A DNA stretch of 64,000 bases from Acetobacteraceae bacterium (GCA_947371015.1 CANBNK010000014.1:1-64000); one strand, 5' to 3'. Numbered from the stretch's first letter, positions 41,141 to 52,078 are shown. Numbers and translations are program-made. The notes: generated by a model from the letters alone, not told the origin.

Positions 41141-42802
41141 TCAGGGCAGGTTTTTTTGCTGGCGCAGGAAGGTCGGGATATCAATCCCGCCCATCTCCGC
41201 CTGCTGGGGCGAGGCGCGACGGGCATCGCTGGGGTGTATGACCAGCGTAGCCGGTTGCTCCACCCGGGCCAGGGCCGGGGCCGGTGCCTCGACCTCGACA
41301 TTGCGGCGCATCAGGCCGCCGCCGGAACTGCCGGTGACCTGTTGGAACAGGCCGCGCAGCCCACCTGGGCGGGCCGGCGGGGCAACCGGCTGTGCCGGCT
41401 GGCCCATCGGACGGGCCTGCTGCATGCCCATCCGGCGGCTTGGGTCGGCCACCGGCGTGGCGGCCGGGCCAAGCACGACCGGGCCCCGATCAGCCTGCTG
41501 CGGTTGGTCCTGCTCCTCATACTGCGGGGCGGGCTGCTGCGGTTGGTAGGCGTGGGCCTGGTTGCCGTGGCTGAACGGCGCCTGGGGCGCCGTGGCCTGC
41601 GGCTGATGGGCGGCGTTCAACTCGGGCCGAACTTGCTGGCGCAGCATCGGCGCGCCCAGCGGGCCACCCATGCCGGGCGAGGCCGGCCGACGCGCCACTT
41701 GGGCCGGCGGCGCCATGACCGGCGGCATGCCGGGCGCGCGCTGCTGGCCATGCGGGGGCTGCTGCATGCCACGGCCACCGACCACGACCTTCAACTGCTC
41801 CTGCGGCGCAGGCTTGGCGACCTGCGTTTCTGCCAGGTCGATGCCGGTGGCGACGACGGACACGCGAATGCGGCCGTTCATCGTCTCGTCGATCGAGGAG
41901 CCGAAGATGATGTTGGCTTCCTCATCCACTTCCTTGCGGATGCGGTTGGTGGCGGCATCGACCTCATACAGGGTCATATCGTAGCCACCTGTAATGTTGA
42001 TCAGTACGCCCTTGGCGCCGCGCATGGAGGTATCCTCCAGCAGCGGGTTGCTGATCGCCTTCTCGGCAGCGGTCACGGCGCGGTCATCGCCCTCCGACTC
42101 GCCGGTGCCCATCATCGCCTTGCCCATCTCGGCCATGACGGTGCGGATATCCGCGAAGTCGAGGTTGACCAGGCCGGGATTGACCATCAGGTCGGTCACG
42201 CCACGGACGCCCATGTAGAGGACCTGGTCGGCCATCTTGAAGGCTTCGGCGAAGGTTGTGCGCTCATTCGCCAGGGCGAAGAGGTTCTGGTTCGGGATCA
42301 CGATCAACGTGTCCACGAACTGCTGCAACTCCTCGATGCCCTGGTCGGCGGCGCGCTTGCGCTTGGGGCCTTCGAAGTCGAACGGCTTGGTGACCACGCC
42401 CACTGTCAGCACGCCACGCTCACGCGCCATGCGCGCGATAACGGGTGCCGCACCGGTGCCGGTGCCGCCGCCCATGCCCGCGGTGATGAACACCATGTGG
42501 CTGCCATCGATATGGCGGGCGACTTCTTCCGTCGCTTCCTCAGCCGCGGCGCGGCCGATCTCAGGCTTGGCGCCGGCGCCCAGGCCCTGCGTCAGGTGCG
42601 GGCCAAGCTGCACCCGACGCTCGGCCTTGCTGTTCAGCAGGCTCTGCGCGTCGGTGTTCGCAACCACGAACTCCACGCCATCAAGCCCTGCCGCGATCAT
42701 GTTGTTGACCGCGTTGGTGCCGCCACCGCCGACACCGATAACGGTGATGCGTGGGCTGAAGTCGGTATGCTGCGCTACTGGCAGCGAAAGATTCAGAGTC
42801 AT
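41141..42802 (-). CDS. ftsZ: Cell division protein FtsZ
   Basis: A 553-residue FtsZ, longer than the common ~390 because of a linker. The GTPase has [13 protein letters not shown] (23-35), [10 protein letters not shown] (111-120) and the T7 loop [13 protein letters not shown] (208-220). Residues ~335-537 are a proline/glutamine-rich disordered linker, then the conserved C-terminal peptide [11 protein letters not shown] (about 539-549) that binds FtsA. It forms the division ring. It is separated from ftsA by ~110 nt, and its Shine-Dalgarno is inside a palindrome. Ends at an intrinsic terminator. Confidence 0.97.
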   Translation of the reverse strand: MTLNLSLPVAQHTDFSPRITVIGVGGGGTNAVNNMIAAGLDGVEFVVANTDAQSLLNSKAERRVQLGPHLTQGLGAGAKPEIGRAAAEEATEEVARHIDGSHMVFITAGMGGGTGTGAAPVIARMARERGVLTVGVVTKPFDFEGPKRKRAADQGIEELQQFVDTLIVIPNQNLFALANERTTFAEAFKMADQVLYMGVRGVTDLMVNPGLVNLDFADIRTVMAEMGKAMMGTGESEGDDRAVTAAEKAISNPLLEDTSMRGAKGVLINITGGYDMTLYEVDAATNRIRKEVDEEANIIFGSSIDETMNGRIRVSVVATGIDLAETQVAKPAPQEQLKVVVGGRGMQQPPHGQQRAPGMPPVMAPPAQVARRPASPGMGGPLGAPMLRQQVRPELNAAHQPQATAPQAPFSHGNQAHAYQPQQPAPQYEEQDQPQQADRGPVVLGPAATPVADPSRRMGMQQARPMGQPAQPVAPPARPGGLRGLFQQVTGSSGGGLMRRNVEVEAPAPALARVEQPATLVIHPSDARRASPQQAEMGGIDIPTFLRQQKNLP

Positions 42803-42804
42803 GC

Positions 42805-42818
42805 GAGGAGGCCTCCTC
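42805..42818 (-). promoter_or_regulatory. Perfect palindrome covering the ftsZ Shine-Dalgarno site
   Basis: GAGGAGGCCTCCTC is a perfect 14-bp palindrome immediately before the ftsZ ATG (3 nt downstream of it on the minus strand). The GGAGG ribosome site is its left half and CCTCC, its exact complement, lies just after it. In RNA the two halves could pair and hide the site, or two transcripts could pair. Confidence 0.6.
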
Positions 42819-42911
42819 TCGAGATGCTAATCGGATGCTTCGATTCGTGTCTTGTGCTTGTTCTCGATTCGCCACGCTTAGCTGTGGACGAAACCGAAAG
42901 GCGGCGCTGGT

Positions 42912-44225
42912 TCATGCCATTCGCTCCCGGAACCACTGCACGGCGCGGGTCAGCACGCCCGGCGAGCGGTCCAGCCCGGCGCCGGGATCGAACAGGGGCT
43001 TGCCCTCGCCATTGGCCCAGGCCAGCAGGCCGCAGGCAGTGGCGAAGGCGGGGTTGGCGGCAATCTCTGGCAGGCCGCGCACCTGGTGCGGGCGTGCCAG
43101 GCGCACCTGGCGGTCCAGCACCTGTGCGGCGAGTTCACGGACGCCCACGAGTTGGCTTGCGCCGCCGCACAGCACAACGCGACGACCCATCTCGTGCGTG
43201 ACCCCGGCGGCTTCCAGCCGGGCACGGACCAGTTCGAAGGTTTCCTCCAGCCGCGGGCGGATGATCCGCACCACCATGGCGCGCGGTACGCGGGCGATCT
43301 GGTCGGCTTCCTCGCCCATTTGCGGGACGTGCAGCCATTCCTTCTCATCCTGCGGCGCCTCATGGACGCTGCCGTACTTCACCTTGATGTGCTCGGCATC
43401 CGCCATCGGCGCCGACAGGCACTGCGCCAGGTCGGAGGTGACGCGGATGCCGCCGATCGGGATCTGGGCTGCATGCACCAGCTGGCCTTCCTGGAACACC
43501 GCCAGCGAGGTGGTGCCGCCGCCCATGTCGATGACGGTGCAGCCCAGCTGCTTCTCGTCCTCCACCAGCGTGGCGAGGCCCGAGGCGTATGGCGTGCTGA
43601 CCAGCTCCTGCACATCCATGTCGCACCGAGCCATGCCGGCCGCCAAGTTGCGCAGGGCGGCGGAGCCGGCATCGAGGATGTTGACCCGGGCGCCGATGGT
43701 CTCGCAGATCATGCCGCGGGGGTCTTCGACGCCGGCGGTGGCATCCACGCTGAAGCCGAGCGGGAAGGTGTGGACTGCCTCGCGCTCCAGCGTCTCGGCG
43801 CTGCTGTTGCGGCGGCGGGCTTCCAGCAGCACGGCGCGCAGGTCGTTGTCGGTGACGGCGCGGCCGCCGATCAACCATTGCAGGTTCTGCAGGCGGCTTT
43901 CCGGCTGCCCGCAGCTGAGATTGATGATGGCGCCGGTGAGCTGGGTGTCGGCCATGTCCTCGGCCTGGCCAACCGCGGCGCGGATGGCGCGCTCAGCTTC
44001 CTCCAGGTCAGTGATGCTGCCGGCCTTGACCCCGCGTGAGCGTTGCCAGCCGAAGCCGAGCACGCGCGGTTCGCCATCGCCTTCGATGCGCGCGATCATG
44101 CAGACGATCTTCGAGGAGCCGATATCCAGCACGCCGAAGCTGCCGCTGCGAGGATTGCGGCGGCGGCGCTGAACCGCGGGTGGCGCGGCGTCCAGGGTGC
44201 TGGACAGGCGGGTGAGCTGGTTCAT
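42912..44225 (-). CDS. ftsA: Cell division protein FtsA
   Basis: A 437-residue actin-like protein. FGVLDIGSSKIVCMIA (30-45) is the phosphate-1 site, VIDMGGGTTSLAVF the phosphate-2 site and VVLCGGASQLVGV the adenosine site; the C-terminal amphipathic helix is VLTRAVQWFRERMA. It anchors FtsZ to the membrane. An unusual basic N-terminal extension (about 25 residues, QRRRRNPRSG) precedes the core. Its start overlaps ftsQ's stop as ATGA. Confidence 0.97.
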   Translation of the reverse strand: MNQLTRLSSTLDAAPPAVQRRRRNPRSGSFGVLDIGSSKIVCMIARIEGDGEPRVLGFGWQRSRGVKAGSITDLEEAERAIRAAVGQAEDMADTQLTGAIINLSCGQPESRLQNLQWLIGGRAVTDNDLRAVLLEARRRNSSAETLEREAVHTFPLGFSVDATAGVEDPRGMICETIGARVNILDAGSAALRNLAAGMARCDMDVQELVSTPYASGLATLVEDEKQLGCTVIDMGGGTTSLAVFQEGQLVHAAQIPIGGIRVTSDLAQCLSAPMADAEHIKVKYGSVHEAPQDEKEWLHVPQMGEEADQIARVPRAMVVRIIRPRLEETFELVRARLEAAGVTHEMGRRVVLCGGASQLVGVRELAAQVLDRQVRLARPHQVRGLPEIAANPAFATACGLLAWANGEGKPLFDPGAGLDRSPGVLTRAVQWFRERMA

Positions 44226-45106
44226 CCGCGCACGCTCCGGGCTCGTTGGATGGCGGTTGGGTCAGGCTGCTGGGCCGGCGCGGGCGGGGCGACCTGCACC
44301 GTCATCTTGTCCGGCAGGCGCAGGTCGATGCTGGCGACCGGGCGGTCCAGCAGGCCGATGGCGGCGTGTTGCTCGCGCAGCTTGCGCAGCGCGGCTTCCT
44401 CCAGCCCCTCGGGCAGGCGGATTTCGGTGCCGTTGCGCAACTTGAGGTTCCAGCGCCTGTTGCCGACGCGGATCAGCACCTCGGTGCGGTCGCGCAGCAC
44501 GGGCTCGGCCCGGAGCAACTCCACCATGCGTGCGGCATGAAGGTTTGCGCCGCCGCCGACTACCCATGGCAGCAGGCCGAATTCCTCGATGCGGTCGCTG
44601 ATCGGCCGCCCGGCACGATCGATCACCTCCACCACGCCGCCATGCTGCCAGATCGCGTAAGGCTGGCGTTCGGTGATGCGGACCAGGATGTCGCCGGGCA
44701 GGTGCCGCTCGACATGGGCACTGGCCACCCAGGCATTGGCTTCCAGCCGTTCGCGGGCGGCTTGCGGTGAGAACGCCAGCGTCGGGTCGCCGCGCTGCAC
44801 GCCCAGCGCGCGGCGCAACTCCTCAAGCGGTGCGTGCTGGCGGCCTTCCAGCGTGACGCTGCGGACCACCAGGCCGGCGCCAGTACCGAAGCCGGGCGCG
44901 CCGGAGACCAGGGATTGCACCCGTCCGGCCGGGTCCAGCGCCAGCACGCCCATGACAGCGCCGCCGATGACCGCGAACAGCAGGCCGAATTGCAGGGTCG
45001 GGCGCACCAGGGCGCGGCGGCGGCGCAGCCAGAGCCGCAGGCCGGAAGGGCGGTCCGGCGTGGTCTCGCGGCCGCGCGGGCGGCGTTGCGTGGGACTACG
45101 GGCCAT
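44222..45106 (-). CDS. ftsQ: Cell division protein FtsQ
   Basis: A 294-residue bitopic protein: basic cytoplasmic N-terminus (1-37), membrane helix (about 38-57), POTRA domain (VRSVTLEGRQHAPLEELRRALG through VRITERQPYAIW), then the beta domain. It bridges early and late division proteins in the FtsQLB complex. It overlaps ddl by 11 nt upstream. Confidence 0.95.
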   Translation of the reverse strand: MARSPTQRRPRGRETTPDRPSGLRLWLRRRRALVRPTLQFGLLFAVIGGAVMGVLALDPAGRVQSLVSGAPGFGTGAGLVVRSVTLEGRQHAPLEELRRALGVQRGDPTLAFSPQAARERLEANAWVASAHVERHLPGDILVRITERQPYAIWQHGGVVEVIDRAGRPISDRIEEFGLLPWVVGGGANLHAARMVELLRAEPVLRDRTEVLIRVGNRRWNLKLRNGTEIRLPEGLEEAALRKLREQHAAIGLLDRPVASIDLRLPDKMTVQVAPPAPAQQPDPTAIQRARSVRG

Positions 45107-46028
45107 GGGCAGCGTGCTCCACCATCCAGGCGCAGAGTTGCGGGAAGGCGATGCCGCAATGCGCGGCCTGTTCCGGCACCAGGCTGGTCGCGGTCATGCC
45201 GGGCTGGGTGTTGACTTCCAGCAGCACCACGCGACCCAGGGGCAGGGGGCCGTCGCCCTGTGTATCGTCGTAGCGGAAATCGGCACGGGAGACGCCGCGG
45301 CAACCCAGCGCCTGGTGTGCGGCCACGGCGACGCGCATGGCTTCGGCCGCGGCATCCGGATGGATCGGCGCGGGCAGCACATGGCGGCTGCCGCCGGCGG
45401 CGTATTTCGCTTCGTAGTCGTAGAAGGCCAGCGCGGTGGTGATCTCGGTGACCGTCAGCGCGCGGTCCTGCATGACGGCCACGGTGAGTTCACGGCCGGG
45501 GATGAAGGGTTCCGCCAGGATGGCGGGGCCGAAGGTCCAGCCGCGGGCGATATCGCCGCGCCGGTTGTCGCCGCCGCGCAGGATGTGCACGCCGACGCTG
45601 CTGCCTTCGCTGACCGGCTTGAGCACATAGGGGCGCGGGAACGGGTCGGCAGCCTCCAGCTCCGCCGGCGTCATCAGCCGGTGCTCGGCCACGGGCAGCC
45701 CGGCGGCGGCGAAGACCGCCTTGGCGGCGACCTTGTCCATGGCCACGGCGGAAGCGCGCAGACCGCTGCCGGTGTAGGGCAGGTGCAGCCAGTCCAGCAC
45801 GCCCTGGATGCAGCCATCCTCGCCGAAACGGCCATGCAGGGTGTTGAACACCACGTCGGGCTTCGCGGCCTGCAAAGCGCCGATCAGCGCACCGAGATCA
45901 GCAGTGACATCGATGGGGGTGACCGCATACCCAGCCTGGCGCAGCGCCGCGATGCATTGCGCGCCGGAGTTCAACGAGACTTCGCGCTCGGCCGAGATGC
46001 CGCCGTAGAGGACCGCGACGTGTTTCAT
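45096..46028 (-). CDS. ddl: D-alanine--D-alanine ligase
   Basis: A 310-residue ATP-grasp ligase. VAVLYGGISAEREVSLNSG (4-22) with the N-terminal glutamate, NTLHGRFGEDGCIQG (about 62-76), PVSEGSSVGV and the metal-binding EVNTQPGMT at the C-terminus are present. It makes the D-Ala-D-Ala cap of the peptidoglycan stem. The YGGxSAE pattern matches D-Ala-D-Ala rather than D-Lac ligases. The start overlaps murB's stop (ATGA). Confidence 0.96.
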   Translation of the reverse strand: MKHVAVLYGGISAEREVSLNSGAQCIAALRQAGYAVTPIDVTADLGALIGALQAAKPDVVFNTLHGRFGEDGCIQGVLDWLHLPYTGSGLRASAVAMDKVAAKAVFAAAGLPVAEHRLMTPAELEAADPFPRPYVLKPVSEGSSVGVHILRGGDNRRGDIARGWTFGPAILAEPFIPGRELTVAVMQDRALTVTEITTALAFYDYEAKYAAGGSRHVLPAPIHPDAAAEAMRVAVAAHQALGCRGVSRADFRYDDTQGDGPLPLGRVVLLEVNTQPGMTATSLVPEQAAHCGIAFPQLCAWMVEHAAHGP

Positions 46029-46930
46029 GCCACGTCCCCGATGCGCTTGATTTCCCATTCCAACGTCACGCCCGACTGCGCCAGGACGCGTGCGCGGACC
46101 TGTTCGCCCAAGGCTTCCAGCTCGGCCGCCGTGGCGCCGCCGGTGTTGAGCAGGAAGTTGCAGTGCTTCTCGCTGACCTGCGCGGCACCCAGCGTCAGGC
46201 CGCGGCAGCCGGCGGCGTCGATCAGCTCCCACGCCTTCTGGCCCGGCGGGTTCTTGAAGGTACTGCCGCCGGTGCGGGCGCGGGTCGGCTGCGTGGCTTC
46301 CCGCGCGACGCGGATCTCGGTCATGCGGGCGGCAATGGTGCTGGCCGCTCCGGGCTGCGCGTTGAAGCGGGCACGGATGACGACGCCGCGGGGCGGCAGC
46401 GTGGCGTGGCGATAGCTGAAGGCGAAGGCGCTGGCGGGCAGCCGCTGGATGCCAGCCGGCGTGGCGATTTCCGCCCAGTCCAGCGTGTCCGTCACCTCGC
46501 GGCCATAGGCGCCGGCGTTCATCGCCACCGCGCCGCCGATACTGCCGGGGATGCCGCTCAGGAACTCCAACCCGGTCAGGCCAGCGGCGGCGGCGTGCTC
46601 GGCCACGGTGGCGTCCAGGCTGGCAGCGCCGGCGATAACGCCATCGGCTTCCACAGCTACCTTGCCGAACGCACCGCCCAGCCGCAGCACCACGCCGCGG
46701 AAGCCTCCATCGCGAATGATCAGGTTGGAGGCGGCGCCCAGGATGGTCAGCGGCGTCGCGGCGTCCAGGCCCGCCAGCAGCGCCACTAGGTCCTCGGCAT
46801 CGGCCGGGCGCACCAGCCATTCCGCCGGACCGCCGACGCGAAACCAGGTGAAGGGCGCCAGCGCCGCGCCGGCCTGCACGCGGCCACGCAGCAAGGGCAG
46901 GGCGTGCGCGTTCTTCATGCGCGCACTCAT
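46025..46930 (-). CDS. murB: UDP-N-acetylenolpyruvoylglucosamine reductase
   Basis: A 301-residue FAD enzyme that reduces UDP-GlcNAc-enolpyruvate to UDP-MurNAc. FAD loop [18 protein letters not shown] (about 60-77), [18 protein letters not shown] (about 126-143), and the catalytic Ser in [10 protein letters not shown] are present. The ATG at 46930 overlaps murC's stop (ATGA); an ATG at 46918 is also possible, and an extension to 47044 has no ribosome site. Confidence 0.95.
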   Translation of the reverse strand: MSARMKNAHALPLLRGRVQAGAALAPFTWFRVGGPAEWLVRPADAEDLVALLAGLDAATPLTILGAASNLIIRDGGFRGVVLRLGGAFGKVAVEADGVIAGAASLDATVAEHAAAAGLTGLEFLSGIPGSIGGAVAMNAGAYGREVTDTLDWAEIATPAGIQRLPASAFAFSYRHATLPPRGVVIRARFNAQPGAASTIAARMTEIRVAREATQPTRARTGGSTFKNPPGQKAWELIDAAGCRGLTLGAAQVSEKHCNFLLNTGGATAAELEALGEQVRARVLAQSGVTLEWEIKRIGDVA

Positions 46931-48378
46931 TGGCCGCCGCCACGCTGGCGCAGCGCACTGCGGCCGGGCGTGCGGGCCTGCAAGGCGGTCAACTGCGCCG
47001 GCAGCGCCGCTGCCCAGGTGGTGATGTTGCCGGCGCCGAGGCACACCACGAAATCGCCCGGCTTGGCGATCGCGTGCAGCATCTCTGCGAGCGAATCGGG
47101 TCCGGGCAGGGGCACCACGCTACGGTGCCCACGCGCCCGCAGCCCGTCCACCAGCGCGTCCTTGTCCATGCCCTCGATCGGGGCTTCGCCGGCAGCATAG
47201 ACATCCGCGATGATGACGGTTCCCGCGTCGTTCATGCAGGAACAGAAATCCTCGAACAATGTCGCTAGGCGGGAGTAGCGGTGCGGCTGCACCACCGCGA
47301 TGACGTCGCGCGCGCCGGCCTGCCGCGCCGCCTTCAACACGGCGGCAATCTCGACGGGGTGGTGGCCGTAGTCGTCGATGACAGCGATGCCACCGGCCTC
47401 GCCGACGCGGGTGAAGCGGCGCTTGACACCCTTGAAGCCGGCCAGCGCCGACCGGATGGTGTCGCTGTCGATGTCCATCTCCACGCCCACCGCAATGGCG
47501 GCCAGCGCGTTCTGCACATTGTGCTGGCCCAGCATGGGCAGGCGGAAGGGCTGCAGCGCGCGGCGGCGACCGGTGACGCGGTCGCGCACCGAAACCTCGA
47601 AGCTGGCGCCCATGCGGTCCGTGAGCAGCTTCTCGGCGCGTACATCGGCCTGCGGCGAAAAGCCGTAGGTCACCAACCGGCGGTCCAGCTTGGGGATCAT
47701 CGCTTGCACCTCCGGGTGGTCCAGGCACAGCACGGCAAAGCCGTAGAACGGGATGTTGCCGACGAACTGGGCGTAGCCTTCCTTCATCGCCTCGTCGGTG
47801 CCCCAGTGGTCCAGGTGCTCAGGGTCCATGTTGGTGACGATGGCAACCGTGCTGGGCAGCCGCAGGAAGCTGCCGTCGCTCTCGTCGGCCTCCACCACCA
47901 TCCAGTCGCCGCCACCCAGGCGCGTGTTGGTGCCGTAGGCGTTGATGATGCCGCCATTGATCACCATCGGGTCGTACTTGGCGGTTTCCAGCACCGCGCC
48001 GACCAGGCTGGTGGTGGTGGTCTTGCCATGCGTGCCGCCGACGGCGATGGACCACTTCAGCCGCATCAGCTCCGCCAGCATCTCGGCGCGGCGCACCACC
48101 GGCACCAGGCGCGAGCGCGCGGCGGCAACCTCCGGGTTGTCCTTCTTCACCGCGGTGGAGACGACGACGACTTGCGCATTGCCGAGGTTTTCCTCGGTGT
48201 GGCCGATGCTGACGGGAATGCCGGCCTCGCGCAGGCGGGTGACGTTGTAGCCCTCCGCGATATCGCTGCCCTGCACGGTGTAGCCAAGGTTGTGCAGCAC
48301 TTCCGCGATTCCGGACATGCCGATGCCGCCGATGCCGACGAAGTGGATGGGGCCGATGGTCAGGGGCAGGGCGCGCAT
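46927..48378 (-). CDS. murC: UDP-N-acetylmuramate--L-alanine ligase
   Basis: A 483-residue Mur ligase, first of the four amino-acid adding enzymes. [18 protein letters not shown] (11-28) binds UDP; the P-loop [14 protein letters not shown] is near residue 111-124; [14 protein letters not shown] and [11 protein letters not shown] (about 175-200) complete the ATP/Mg site, and [14 protein letters not shown] lies in the C-terminal domain. The ATG follows murG's stop with no spacing. Confidence 0.97.
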   Translation of the reverse strand: MRALPLTIGPIHFVGIGGIGMSGIAEVLHNLGYTVQGSDIAEGYNVTRLREAGIPVSIGHTEENLGNAQVVVVSTAVKKDNPEVAAARSRLVPVVRRAEMLAELMRLKWSIAVGGTHGKTTTTSLVGAVLETAKYDPMVINGGIINAYGTNTRLGGGDWMVVEADESDGSFLRLPSTVAIVTNMDPEHLDHWGTDEAMKEGYAQFVGNIPFYGFAVLCLDHPEVQAMIPKLDRRLVTYGFSPQADVRAEKLLTDRMGASFEVSVRDRVTGRRRALQPFRLPMLGQHNVQNALAAIAVGVEMDIDSDTIRSALAGFKGVKRRFTRVGEAGGIAVIDDYGHHPVEIAAVLKAARQAGARDVIAVVQPHRYSRLATLFEDFCSCMNDAGTVIIADVYAAGEAPIEGMDKDALVDGLRARGHRSVVPLPGPDSLAEMLHAIAKPGDFVVCLGAGNITTWAAALPAQLTALQARTPGRSALRQRGGGQ

Positions 48379-49542
48379 CTAGGGGGTCTCCGTCAGGCCA
48401 AGGGCCCGCTTGCGTTCGGCCGCCACCTGGGGCGCGCGGGTCAGCCAGACCACCAGGTCCGCCAGGGCGCGGGCGGCCTGCGGCCGGCCAAGCCGGGCTG
48501 CGCTTTCGGCGGCGCTGGCGAGGGGCGCCGGTACGCCGAACAGCCCGGCCAGGCGGACCGAGAGGGTGTCGGGGGTGAACTCGGGTTGGGGCATCAGCCA
48601 GGCGCCGCCGAAATCGGCCAGCGCCCGGGCATTGCCGGCCTGATGGTTGTCGATGGCGCCGGGCAGCGGCACCAGGATGGACGGTCGGCCGGCGCAGGCC
48701 AGTTCGGCGATGGTGGAGGCACCGGCACGGCCGATGACCAGGTGGGCCATGGCCAACCGCGTCGCTACATCCGGGAAGAACCGGGAGAGCTCGGCAGCGA
48801 CTCCGGCCTCGTCATAGGCGGCGCGGACGCGATCCAGGTCCTCGGCGCGGCATTGCTGCGTCACCACCAGGCGCTGACGCAACTGACTGTCCAGCCGGGC
48901 GACGGCTTCGGGTACCACATCGGCGAAGATGCGCGCGCCGAGCGAGCCGCCGAGCACGAGCAGGCGGATGACGCCATCCGGCGCCGGGGCGACATAGCCC
49001 TGGCCCGACAACTCGGCCAGCGCCGGGCGCACGGGGTTGCCGACCACCCGCTTCTGCGCGCCGGGTGGCACCTTTTCCGTCTCGGCGAAGGACAGCGCGA
49101 GGGCATCGACCCGCGTGGCCAGCAGCCGGTTGGCGCGGCCGAGCACGGCGTTCTGTTCATGGATGACGGTGATCGGCCGGCGGGCGCCCATGGTCAACGC
49201 GGCCAGCAGCGGCGGCACGCTGGGGTAGCCGCCGAAGCCGACCACGGCCTGCGCCTTCAGCCGGCGCAGCAGGCCCAGCGCGGTAAAGGTGCCGGTGGCG
49301 ATGCCAAAGGCGCCGCGCAGCTTGCCGAAAAGCCCATGCCCGGCCAGGCCCGAACCGGCGAGCACGAAGCGTTCGGCGCGGGCGAAGGCCGGGCTTTCGA
49401 AGGCGGCCGAGCGGGCATCGGTCATCAACGCCACGGTTTCGCCGCGCGCCAGCAGTTCAGCCGCCAGGGCTTCCGCGGGGAACAGGTGTCCACCGGTGCC
49501 GCCGGCGGCGATGACGATGGGGTGCCCGGGTTGGCCGCTCAT
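48379..49542 (-). CDS. murG: Undecaprenyldiphospho-muramoylpentapeptide beta-N-acetylglucosaminyltransferase
   Basis: A 387-residue GT28 enzyme that makes lipid II from lipid I at the inner face of the membrane. GGTGGHLFPAEALA (14-27), VGFGGYPSVPPLLAA, IHEQNAVLGRANR, LVLGGSLGAR and the donor-site IGRAGASTIAELA are present. It overlaps ftsW by 4 nt. Confidence 0.96.
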   Translation of the reverse strand: MSGQPGHPIVIAAGGTGGHLFPAEALAAELLARGETVALMTDARSAAFESPAFARAERFVLAGSGLAGHGLFGKLRGAFGIATGTFTALGLLRRLKAQAVVGFGGYPSVPPLLAALTMGARRPITVIHEQNAVLGRANRLLATRVDALALSFAETEKVPPGAQKRVVGNPVRPALAELSGQGYVAPAPDGVIRLLVLGGSLGARIFADVVPEAVARLDSQLRQRLVVTQQCRAEDLDRVRAAYDEAGVAAELSRFFPDVATRLAMAHLVIGRAGASTIAELACAGRPSILVPLPGAIDNHQAGNARALADFGGAWLMPQPEFTPDTLSVRLAGLFGVPAPLASAAESAARLGRPQAARALADLVVWLTRAPQVAAERKRALGLTETP

Positions 49543-50717
49543 TCGGCGGCCTCGCTGCGGCTGGTGCGGCGGCGGGTCAGCGCCAGCAGCATGCCCATGC
49601 CCAGCGCGATGGCTAGCGCCGAGGAGCCGCCATAGGAAATGAATGGCAGCGTCATGCCCTTGGCCGGGATGAGTTGCAGCGAGCTGGCCATGTTGATGAA
49701 GGCCTGCAGCCCGAACTGCGCCAGCAGTCCGGTGGTCGCCAGCACCACCACCTGGTCCTGTTCCGCCAGCAGCTTCAGCAGGCCGCGGACCACGACGAAG
49801 CAGAACACCGCCAGGATCAGCATGCAGATGACCAGGCCGAATTCCTCCCCCGTGACCGCGAAGACGAAGTCGGTATGCGGGTCGGGCAGCGAGTTCTTCA
49901 CCGTGCCCTCGCCCGGGCCGGTGCCGAGCAGGCCGCCATGGCCGAAGGCTTCGGCGGCGCGGTCCACTTGGAAGTTGTCGCGCCCGCCCGGCGCCGCGGT
50001 ACCGCTCCACCAGCGGTCGAACCGGTCGCGGAAGTGCGGCATGGTGAAGTAGATGCCGATGCCGCCGAGCACGCCGAGGCCGCCCATGCAGGCCACGATC
50101 ATCCAGTGGATGCCGGCGACGAAGACCTGGGCAAAGAACACGGCGACGATGACGATGAGCATGCCGATATCCGGCTGCGACTTCAGCACCACCGCGATAC
50201 CGGCCAGCATGACCACCGCTGCACCGTACCACGCCAGGCGCGGCTTCAGCACGGCGAAGCGCCCCATGCCCGCGGCCAGGGCGGCGCGGCGATTGCCTTC
50301 CGCCAGCAGAAGCGCGGTGGTAACGGCAAAGCAGGGCTTGAGGAACTCCGAGGGCTGCAACTGCTGGCCGGCGACGCGCAGCCAGCGGTGCGCGCCGTTG
50401 ATCTCGGGGCCGAACTTCAGCGCCAGCGCGGTGGCGACGAAGGCGATGGCGCAGCCGACCAGCGCGAGCAACTGCACCCGCTTGCGCTCCAGCAGGCTGA
50501 TCGCGACCATCATGGCGGCGGCGGCGGCGAGGAAAAACACCTGCTTGCCGATGAATATGGACGGATCGATGCCCTGGCGGCGCGCGGCCATGGGTGCCAC
50601 CGCCAGCATTGCGACGTAGCCCAGCACCATCAGCAGCACCAGCGCGTAGAGGCTGAACCGATCGACGGTCCACCACCAGCGGCCGAGCACCGAGGTATCC
50701 GTGCGGGAGACCGCCAT
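49539..50717 (-). CDS. ftsW: SEDS-family septal peptidoglycan polymerase FtsW
   Basis: A 392-residue, ten-span protein. The SEDS signature includes NGAHRWLRVAGQQLQPSEFLK (about 106-126), then KSQPDIGM and the C-terminal ISYGGSSALAIALGMGMLLAL. With the FtsI-type transpeptidase it polymerises septal glycan. GGAG 8 nt before the ATG and a TGATG overlap with murD fix this start. Confidence 0.96.
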   Translation of the reverse strand: MAVSRTDTSVLGRWWWTVDRFSLYALVLLMVLGYVAMLAVAPMAARRQGIDPSIFIGKQVFFLAAAAAMMVAISLLERKRVQLLALVGCAIAFVATALALKFGPEINGAHRWLRVAGQQLQPSEFLKPCFAVTTALLLAEGNRRAALAAGMGRFAVLKPRLAWYGAAVVMLAGIAVVLKSQPDIGMLIVIVAVFFAQVFVAGIHWMIVACMGGLGVLGGIGIYFTMPHFRDRFDRWWSGTAAPGGRDNFQVDRAAEAFGHGGLLGTGPGEGTVKNSLPDPHTDFVFAVTGEEFGLVICMLILAVFCFVVVRGLLKLLAEQDQVVVLATTGLLAQFGLQAFINMASSLQLIPAKGMTLPFISYGGSSALAIALGMGMLLALTRRRTSRSEAAE

Positions 50718-52078
50718 CAGCTGCGCTCCTTCATAACCAGGACGAGGTCGCGGAAGCGGTCGCCGCGTTGCTCGAAACCGGTGAACTGGTCCCAACTGGC
50801 ACAGGCCGGGGAGAGCAACACCACCGGGGCGGCGCCCGAGAAGGCGGCGGCGGCGGCGGCGGCGACAGGCAGGGCGGCGTCCAGCGTGCCGGCGACCTCA
50901 TGCGAAACGCCGGCCTGTGCCAGCACTTGGGCGAAGGCCGGCGCCGCCTCGCCGATCAGCACCGCATGGGCGATGCGCGGGAAGTACGGCGCCAGCGGGC
51001 CGATGCCGTCTGCCTTGGCCTGGCCGCCGGCGATCCAGACCACCCGGCCATAGCTGGCCAGCGCGCGCACGGCGCTGTCGGCGTTGGTCGCCTTGCTGTC
51101 GTTGATGAAGCGTACGCCGTTGATGTCGGCGACCAGTTCCTGGCGATGCGGCAGGCCGGGGTAGCTCAGCAGCCCGTCGGCCACTTCCGCCCGCGTCAGG
51201 CCCAGCGCCAGGGCGGCGGCACTGGCGGCCGCGGCGTTCTGGGCATTGTGGGCACCGGGCAGGGCGCGGGCCAACGTCAGGTCGGCGATCACACCCGCCG
51301 CGTCGCGCAGCAGCGCGCCCTCGGCCCAGATGCCCCCGTGTTGCGGCGCCTGCGCGGAGATCGGCACCAGCCGCGCGGTTACGGACGTGGCCGCGGTCAG
51401 GGTGTCGTCCTGGCCGAGGATGGCGAGGTCCTGCGGCCGCTGCCGGTCGAACACATGCGCCTTGGCCGCGGCGTAGCCAGCCATGTCGCCGTGGCGGTCA
51501 ATGTGGTCCGGCGAGAGGTTCAGCAACACCGCAATGTCGAAGCGCGTGCTGGCCAGCCGTTCCAGCGAATAGGACGACATTTCCAGCACGTAGACCCCGG
51601 CATCTCCCAGCAGCGGCATGGCCAGTGCGGCGGGGCCCAGGTTGCCGCCGGCCACCGCTTCTCGCCCTGCGCCGACCAGCATGTGGTGCAGCAGCGCCGT
51701 GGTGGTGGACTTGCCATTCGTGCCGGTAATGCCGACGAAGCGCGCGGCGCTGCCCGAAGCGCGGACGGCACGGTACAGGTATTCCACGTCGCACAGGATC
51801 GGCTTGCTCGCCGCCCGCGCGGCGGCGGCGGCGGGGTGCACGCGCGGCAGCACATGCGGTATGCCGGGCGAGAGCAGCAGCGAGTCGAAGTCGAAGGCCA
51901 GCGCCGGGTCGGCCACGCGCAACCCGGCGGCCAGCGCGGCGTCGCGCCCGGCCGGCTTGTCGTCCCAGCACGTCACCGCGGCGCCCCATTCCGCCAGCCG
52001 CGCGGCCGCCGGCAGCCCGGCCTTGCCGAGACCGACCAGGGCGATGCGCTCGCCGGCAAAGGGACGGAAGGTGCTCAT
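50717..52078 (-). CDS. murD: UDP-N-acetylmuramoyl-L-alanine--D-glutamate ligase
   Basis: A 453-residue Mur ligase. [20 protein letters not shown] (about 13-32) binds UDP-MurNAc; P-loop [15 protein letters not shown] near residue 114-128; [13 protein letters not shown] near 185; [15 protein letters not shown] in the C-terminal domain. It adds D-glutamate. The start overlaps mraY's stop as ATGA. Confidence 0.96.
   Translation of the reverse strand: MSTFRPFAGERIALVGLGKAGLPAAARLAEWGAAVTCWDDKPAGRDAALAAGLRVADPALAFDFDSLLLSPGIPHVLPRVHPAAAAARAASKPILCDVEYLYRAVRASGSAARFVGITGTNGKSTTTALLHHMLVGAGREAVAGGNLGPAALAMPLLGDAGVYVLEMSSYSLERLASTRFDIAVLLNLSPDHIDRHGDMAGYAAAKAHVFDRQRPQDLAILGQDDTLTAATSVTARLVPISAQAPQHGGIWAEGALLRDAAGVIADLTLARALPGAHNAQNAAAASAAALALGLTRAEVADGLLSYPGLPHRQELVADINGVRFINDSKATNADSAVRALASYGRVVWIAGGQAKADGIGPLAPYFPRIAHAVLIGEAAPAFAQVLAQAGVSHEVAGTLDAALPVAAAAAAAFSGAAPVVLLSPACASWDQFTGFEQRGDRFRDLVLVMKERS

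Noticed and set aside
47281-49635. A plus-strand frame of about 780 residues across murC and murG
   Set aside because: Antisense to two essential conserved genes; composition is not protein-like.
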